From assembly GCA_905221605.1 (NCBI GenBank), contig CAJNDS010002768.1, positions 878,035 to 942,034 of the forward strand: a stretch of DNA of 64,000 nt. Direction: 5' to 3'. The notes below the pieces were generated by a model. It worked only from the letters and a program-made list of their open reading frames with translations, did no database searches and was not told where the DNA came from. The DNA comes from Symbiodinium natans (Eukaryota > Sar > Dinophyceae > Suessiales > Symbiodiniaceae). Position 1 is the first letter of the stretch. Each line of letters starts with the position of its first letter. Positions 59,370 through 64,000 of this stretch are shown here, in pieces. A program made the position numbers and the translations under genes.

Positions 59370-59584
59370 GCGCACCCTCAATCCCTAAACCCTAAACCCT
59401 AAACCCTAAACCCTGAACCCTGAACCCTGAACCCTAGACCCTGAACTCAACAAAGCCCTCACTCCTACACCCATCTTGAGGGGTGGGGTTCCTGTTCTGA
59501 AGTTATATAGTGCGTTGAGGGTTTCCGGTCGTGCGCTTCTGGTGATAGTTGGGGTTTGGGGTTTAGGGTTTAAGGTTTTGAGGA

Positions 59585-59680
59585 GAAACCCTAAACCCTA
59601 AACCCTAAACCCTAAACCCTAAGCCCTAAACCCTAAACCCTAAACCCTAAACCCTAAACCCTAGGGTTTAGGGTTTGAGG
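59585..59680. repeat. Head-to-head CCCTAAA / TTTAGGG junction
   Basis: A CCCTAAA array meets a TTTAGGG run at AACCCTAGGGTT (centre 59662/59663) with no spacer, so the array is a perfect palindrome at its centre. Confidence 0.85.
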
Positions 59681-60009
59681 TCCCAGAGACATCCAGGATT
59701 TTTTGGCCGGGTTTGGGTCTTCGGTTGCGGCCTGAGCTTGGGATGTACGCCCTTAAAGGGATTATAGCACCACCCTCATTACAATCTCTACTAGCCCTAA
59801 ACCCTAAACCCTAAACCCTAAACCCTAAACCCTAAACCCTAAGCCCTAAGCCCTAAACCCTAAACCCTAAACCCTAAACCCTAAACCCTCAACCTAAACT
59901 CCAAACCCCTAAACCCCTAATCCCCTAAACCCCTAAACCCCTAAACCCAAAGCCCTAAACCCTCAACCCTATAAACCTAGCCGTGGCCTAAGCCTTCTGC
60001 TCTTGGCAG

Positions 60010-60033
60010 GTGGAGGCTGAAGTCAGCTCCCCA
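60010..60033 (+). CDS. Candidate exon, copy 1 of a duplicated pair
   Basis: After GGCAG: VEAEVSSP, with a GC donor. Nearly repeated at 61041-61064. Confidence 0.4.
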
Positions 60034-60327
60034 GCTTCCGGGTTTATGTTCGTACTGGCAACCTTTCTAGGATTCGAACCTTCGGCTCCGAACTTCTGGT
60101 ATTCAGGGTTCAGGGTTTAGGGTTTATTTGGGGTCTAGAGTTGAGGGTTTAGGGTTTAGGGTTGGGGGGTTTAGGGTTTATTTAGGGTTGAGGGTTTAGG
60201 GTTTAGGGTTTAGGATGACGTCGCCCATTGCGACCCGCAAAGGGTTTTAAGGGGTTTGGGGCATGGTTTCTGATTGCAACCATGTGTTTTTGTTGCATGA
60301 CCTGCGCTAGCAGGACTGCAGAAGTGT

Positions 60328-60752
60328 AGGAACCCTAAACCCTAAACCCTAAACCCTAAACCCTAAACCCTAAACCCTAAACCCTAAACCCTAAACCCTA
60401 AACCCTAAACCCTAAACCCTAAACCTGCCTGAACAGTGTCCCAAGCTCGCAGAAGGCGCCAACCAACGCGGCCTCCTGATGCCATCTACCCCACCTGCTA
60501 CCCTAAACCCTAAACCCTAAACCCTAAACCCTAAACCCTAAACCCTAAACCCTAAACCCTAAACCCTAAACCCTAAACCCTAAACCCTAAACCCTAAACC
60601 CTAAACCCTAAACCCTAAACCCTAAACCCTAAACCCTAACCCCTAAAACCTAAACCCTAAACCCTAAACCCTAAACCCTAAACCCTAAACCCTAAACCCT
60701 AAACCCTAAACCCTAAACCCTAAACCCTAAACCCTAAACCCTAAACCCTAAC
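60328..60752. repeat. Long CCCTAAA arrays
   Basis: Arrays at 60330-60425 and 60501-60752 surround a unique island (60437-60500, CPKLAEGANQRGLLM on +). Confidence 0.9.
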
Positions 60753-61040
60753 CGTATTCCTACACCTCTTCTTCAGTCCTACCTGCGGTCACGATGGCAT
60801 TAGCTTCGGGCTTCAGCAGGAATCGGAACAGGGCCCTGAACCCTTCGGCCCGAAGCCCTAAGCCCCTAGGCCCTAAACTCAAAAATCCACAAAACCCCAA
60901 ACACCCCTAAACCCTAAACCCTAAACCCTAAACCCTAAACCCTAAACCCTAAACCCTAAACCCTAAACCCTAAAAGACCGAAAGCCTTAAGAACCCTAAA
61001 AGCCCTAGAGCCCCAAACCCTAACCCTGTAAACCCGGCAG

Positions 61041-61064
61041 GTGGAGTCCGAAGTCAGCTCCCAA
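61041..61064 (+). CDS. Candidate exon, copy 2 of a duplicated pair
   Basis: After GGCAG: VESEVSSQ, with a GC donor. It shares ggcaggtggag and gaagtcagctcc with 60005-60030. Confidence 0.4.
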
Positions 61065-61439
61065 GCTTACGTGTTTCTTTTCTCCGGTTTAGAGCTTCAG
61101 GTTAAGGGGGTATGGGGTGTGCAGGGGCGGGTGGGTGGGTGGGTGGGTGAGCTCGGCTGCTTGCCTTTTTTGGTTGCGGGGTTTGAGTTGACTGAAGTCT
61201 GGTTTTGCTTCTTGCTTGAGGGTTGAGGAACCCTAAACCCTAAACCTTAAACCCTAAGCCCTAAGCCCTAAACCCTAAACCCCAAAGCCTAAACCCTAAA
61301 CCCTAAACCCTAAACCCTGCACCCTGCACTAAACCCTAAACCCTAAACCCTAAACCCCAAAGCCTAAGACCCAAGACTTGGAGACCTAGAGCGCGGCTTA
61401 TACGCAAAGTGCAGCAGTCCGGCCCTCCGGTGTTTGCAG

Positions 61440-61827
61440 GAGGGCCCTGCGCCAACTACCCCGGCGCCGATGACACCTCCCAAGAAGGCTGGGTTTAGGG
61501 TTTAGGGTTTGGGGTTTAGGGTTTAGGGTTTAGGGTTTGGGGTTTAGGGTTTAGGGTTAGGGTTTAGGGTTTAGGGTTTAGGGCTTAGGGGCCTTCGCCC
61601 TAAGCCCGAAAACCTATACACCCTAAGCCCTAAACCTTGGGGATTGGGGAGTCTCTGCACAAGCTCATCGGTTTCCAGGCCTTTCAGGGTTTTCAGGTTA
61701 GGGTTTAGGGTTTAGGGTTTAGGGTTTAGGGTTTAGGGTGTAGGGTTTAGGGTTTGGGGTTTGGGGTTTAGGGTTTAGGGTTTTTTTGCAGGATGTCGAG
61801 TTTGGTGAAGGGACACCGGGCTTTCAG
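61440..61827 (+). CDS. Two in-phase candidate exons of a third gene
   Basis: 61440-61487 reads EGPAPTTPAPMTPPKK with a GC donor. 61792-61827, after a T-rich tract and GCAG, reads DVEFGEGTPGFQ with a GC donor. Both are multiples of three and in phase with each other. Confidence 0.45.
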
Positions 61828-62338
61828 GCGCACTCAAGGACTCCGGGCTCGCGGTTCGGGGCATTTGGGAACCGCGGGTTTAGGGTTTAGGGTTTAGGGT
61901 TTAGGGTTTAGGGTTTAGGGTTCAGGGTTCAGGGTTTAGGGTTCTGGGCTGGGGGCCGTTTTTGGGTTTGGAGGTCAGGGTTTTGGGTTTAAAGTTTAGA
62001 CTTCAAGGCGAAACCTCTAAAACCCTCCTCCAAATCTCAATCAAACACTTCCCTCCTGCCCAGAACTCCAAAGCTTACCCTAAACCCTAAACCCTAAACC
62101 CAAAACCCTAAACCCAATACCCAAAACCCAAAACCCCAAGCCCTACAAGCTTAGATGCCATTGTCTAAGTCCCTCAAGGCCCTTAATGCCCTCAAAAGTC
62201 TAAGCCCCAAAGGCCCCAAGCCCTAAGCCCTACAAACCCCAAACCCCAAACACCCTGAAAGCCCTAAACCGCCACCCCAGATGGGTGTAGACAGGCAAGT
62301 CATGGGCCTCTTTCGGGTTGAGGGTGTGTATGGTTTGG

Positions 62339-62625
62339 GGGTTTAGGGGTTTAGGAGTTTTGGGTTTAGGGTTCAGGGGTTTAGGGGTTTTTAGGGGTTT
62401 AGGAGTTTCGGGGTTTAGGGGTTTAGGGGTTTAGGGGTTTAGGGGTTTAGGGGTTTAGGGGTTTAGGGGTTTAGGGGTTTAGGAGTTTAGGGGTTTAGGG
62501 GTTTAGGGGTTTAGGGTTCAGGGATTTAGGGTTTAGGGTTTAGGGGGTTAGGGGGTTAGGGTTTAGGGTTTTGGGGTTTAGGGGTTTAGGGTTTAGGAGT
62601 TTAGGGGTTGAGGGGTTTAGGGTTT
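62339..62625. repeat. TTTAGGGG octamer array of about 285 bp
   Basis: About 30 TTTAGGGG units mixed with a few TTTAGGG. Confidence 0.9.
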
Positions 62626-62634
62626 AGGCTGAAG

Positions 62635-62728
62635 ACACGCGCGTGCTCGGGAGGGCCGCAAATTTGTGGACCAGACGCAGACGCCCGAATTCCGAGCACG
62701 GCCGCGCCGCACACTGCTCGCAGAGGAG
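62635..62728 (+). CDS. Candidate exon of a third gene
   Basis: The + frame reads HARAREGRKFVDQTQTPEFR then ARPRRTLLAEE, followed by a GC donor. Without splicing, a TAG from the adjoining TTTTAGGG repeat would end the frame. Confidence 0.45.
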
Positions 62729-63713
62729 GCGCGACGGTTTTAGGGTTTGGGGGTTTGGTTCAGGGTTTTAGGGTTTAGGGTTTAGGGTTTAGGGTTTAGA
62801 GTTTAGGGTTTCGGGTTCAGGGTTTAGGGTTTAGGGTTCGGGGAGTTTTTAGGAGCTTGGGTCCTTTGTACTCCTGAGAACTCCAAGAGCTGGGCACGAT
62901 TTTTTCAGGTTACGGGGTCTAGAATTCGGGGTGTCGGTCGTTTCGGGCTCTATTTTTATGTTGATTAATCTATTTTTTTTTTTCTCCGGGTTTCGGGTCT
63001 TTGAGTGCTCCAGAGATTCTCAACCCTAAAAACCCTAAAGCCCAAACGCGACACCGGACCCAAAAATGTGCACCACTGGGGCCTGCTCCCCTTCATTCCA
63101 GGCTCCAAGTGTCACGGTTAAGCTGCAAGTCCCTTCCGCTAGGGTTTGGGGCTAGGGTTTCGGGTTTAGGGTTCAGGGTTTAGGGTTTAGGGTTTAGGGT
63201 TTAGGGTGTTGGGATGTGCGCCCTTATACTATCAGTGCTTGGGGTTGGGATGGCAGTACCCCCCATTAAAATCCCTATGAAGGGCTGTTAGGATATGGGG
63301 GAACCATCCCAAGCTTGGGGTCTGGGGTTGAGAAGACAGATAGAAGGTCTCGGGTTGAGAAGACAGGTGGTGGGTACAGTGCACTACAGCCTTTTTGGGT
63401 CTTTTAGAGTTTAAAGGTAGTCAGGAACACTGGGTTGAAGGGGTTTATCGGGTTTAGGATTTAGAGGGTTTAGGGTCTAGGGTGTAGGGCTTAAGGTTTA
63501 GACAGGTGGTGGGTATTTTCGCGTCTTATAAAGGCTAAATTAAGGGAGGGGGGGTTCATGCGGGGTAGGTACCTAGGAAGCGTACGGAGCCTTAGGGAGC
63601 AGTGGGGAGTGTTAGGTAACCTTGGGTTGCATACCCCCTTGAAGAACCCTATACAGAGGCAATAGGGAACGCAGGGTTGAAGGTTTTCCAGGTCTTGAAG
63701 GTTTATGGGGATT

Positions 63714-63778
63714 AGGGTGTAGGGTTTTAGGGTTTTAGGGTTTTAGGGTTTTAGGGTTTTAGGGTTTTAGGGTTGTAG
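63714..63778. repeat. TTTTAGGG octamer array
   Basis: Seven or eight TTTTAGGG units. Confidence 0.85.
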
Positions 63779-63861
63779 GGTTTGAGGGTTTTTGGGTTTA
63801 GGGTTTAGGGTTTCGAGTTCAGGGTATTCTGGGCCAAATTCGCGCATGCGGGAAGGTCCAG

Positions 63862-63897
63862 GAGGTTTGCGACATGAAGAAGATTATGCCCACGGAG
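63862..63897 (+). CDS. Candidate exon of a third gene
   Basis: After CCAG: EVCDMKKIMPTE, with a GC donor. The gene appears to continue past the right edge. Confidence 0.45.
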
Positions 63898-64000
63898 GCC
63901 CCTGATTTCATGTCAAGGGACTAAAGGAGTGACCCCTTATAGGGGACCTTTTGGGTCATTTAGGGGTTAGTCAGGGGGTTATTTCGGGGTTATTGAGGGT

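Noticed and set aside
34253-63183. ORFs rich in LNPKP/TLNPQ or GFRV/GLGF repeats
   Set aside because: They are translations of CCCTAAA or TTTAGGG tracts, not proteins.
31815-63800. CRISPR array
   Set aside because: The repeats are 7-8 bp without constant-length spacers, and the genome is eukaryotic.
28300-64000. A true chromosome end (telomere) or subtelomere cap
   Set aside because: The tracts are short, switch orientation many times and are interrupted by ordered in-frame exons, so they are interstitial.

Overview
The window is nuclear DNA of a dinoflagellate. Four independent signs agree. The coding strands of two LTR retrotransposons and the 5' flank of an intronless gene carry the 3' end of the dinoflagellate trans-spliced leader (TTTGGCTCAAG). 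A gene on the + strand is spliced mainly with GC donors, plus some GT and GA, a mix reported from dinoflagellates. The repeats are the TTTAGGG heptamer, the telomere type reported for this group. Divergent Ty1/copia elements are abundant.

Layout. 1-28 kb is a nest of Ty1/copia-type retrotransposons, all read on the minus strand. Element A (1-4191, running off the left edge) is a frameshifted protease-integrase-RT-RNase H relic with a hydrophobic C-terminal extension. Element B (4408-13256) is complete, with ~575-bp LTRs, a 5-bp ATTTT target duplication, PBS and PPT, but its reading frame is broken twice; after RNase H it carries a region resembling a cytosine-C5 methyltransferase, and a small Cys/His-rich ORF ends on the first three bases of the 3' LTR. 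Element C (14036-23930) is complete, with ~375-bp LTRs, a TCCAC target duplication, PBS, PPT and one uninterrupted 2665-codon gag-pol frame with a ~675-residue extension of unknown function. Older debris (a gag zinc knuckle at 24.7 kb, an RT scrap at 25.6 kb and a diverged direct repeat pair) surrounds B and C.

28-31 kb holds a 65-bp tandem repeat, a G-rich block and an intronless two-domain glycosyltransferase gene (29238-30953, +) with a relict spliced leader just upstream of its ATG.

31.6-64 kb looks at first like telomeric junk: hundreds of TTTAGGG/CCCTAAA units in both orientations, broken by 30-150-bp unique islands. Read in order on the + strand, the islands between about 33.2 and 52.5 kb join in frame into a nearly complete ATP-dependent phosphoenolpyruvate carboxykinase (PEPCK): about 34 exons of 24-106 bp ending in TGA at 52509-52511. 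Almost every intron is built largely of telomere-type heptamers. The pattern continues rightwards with the last exons of a second, unrecognised gene (to 53966) and a series of in-frame exon candidates of a third (55-64 kb, running off the right edge).

The most notable points are a housekeeping gene whose introns are made of telomere-like repeat, spliced-leader relics inside the LTRs of two different retrotransposons, and a slot after RNase H that holds a different extra module in each of three copia elements.
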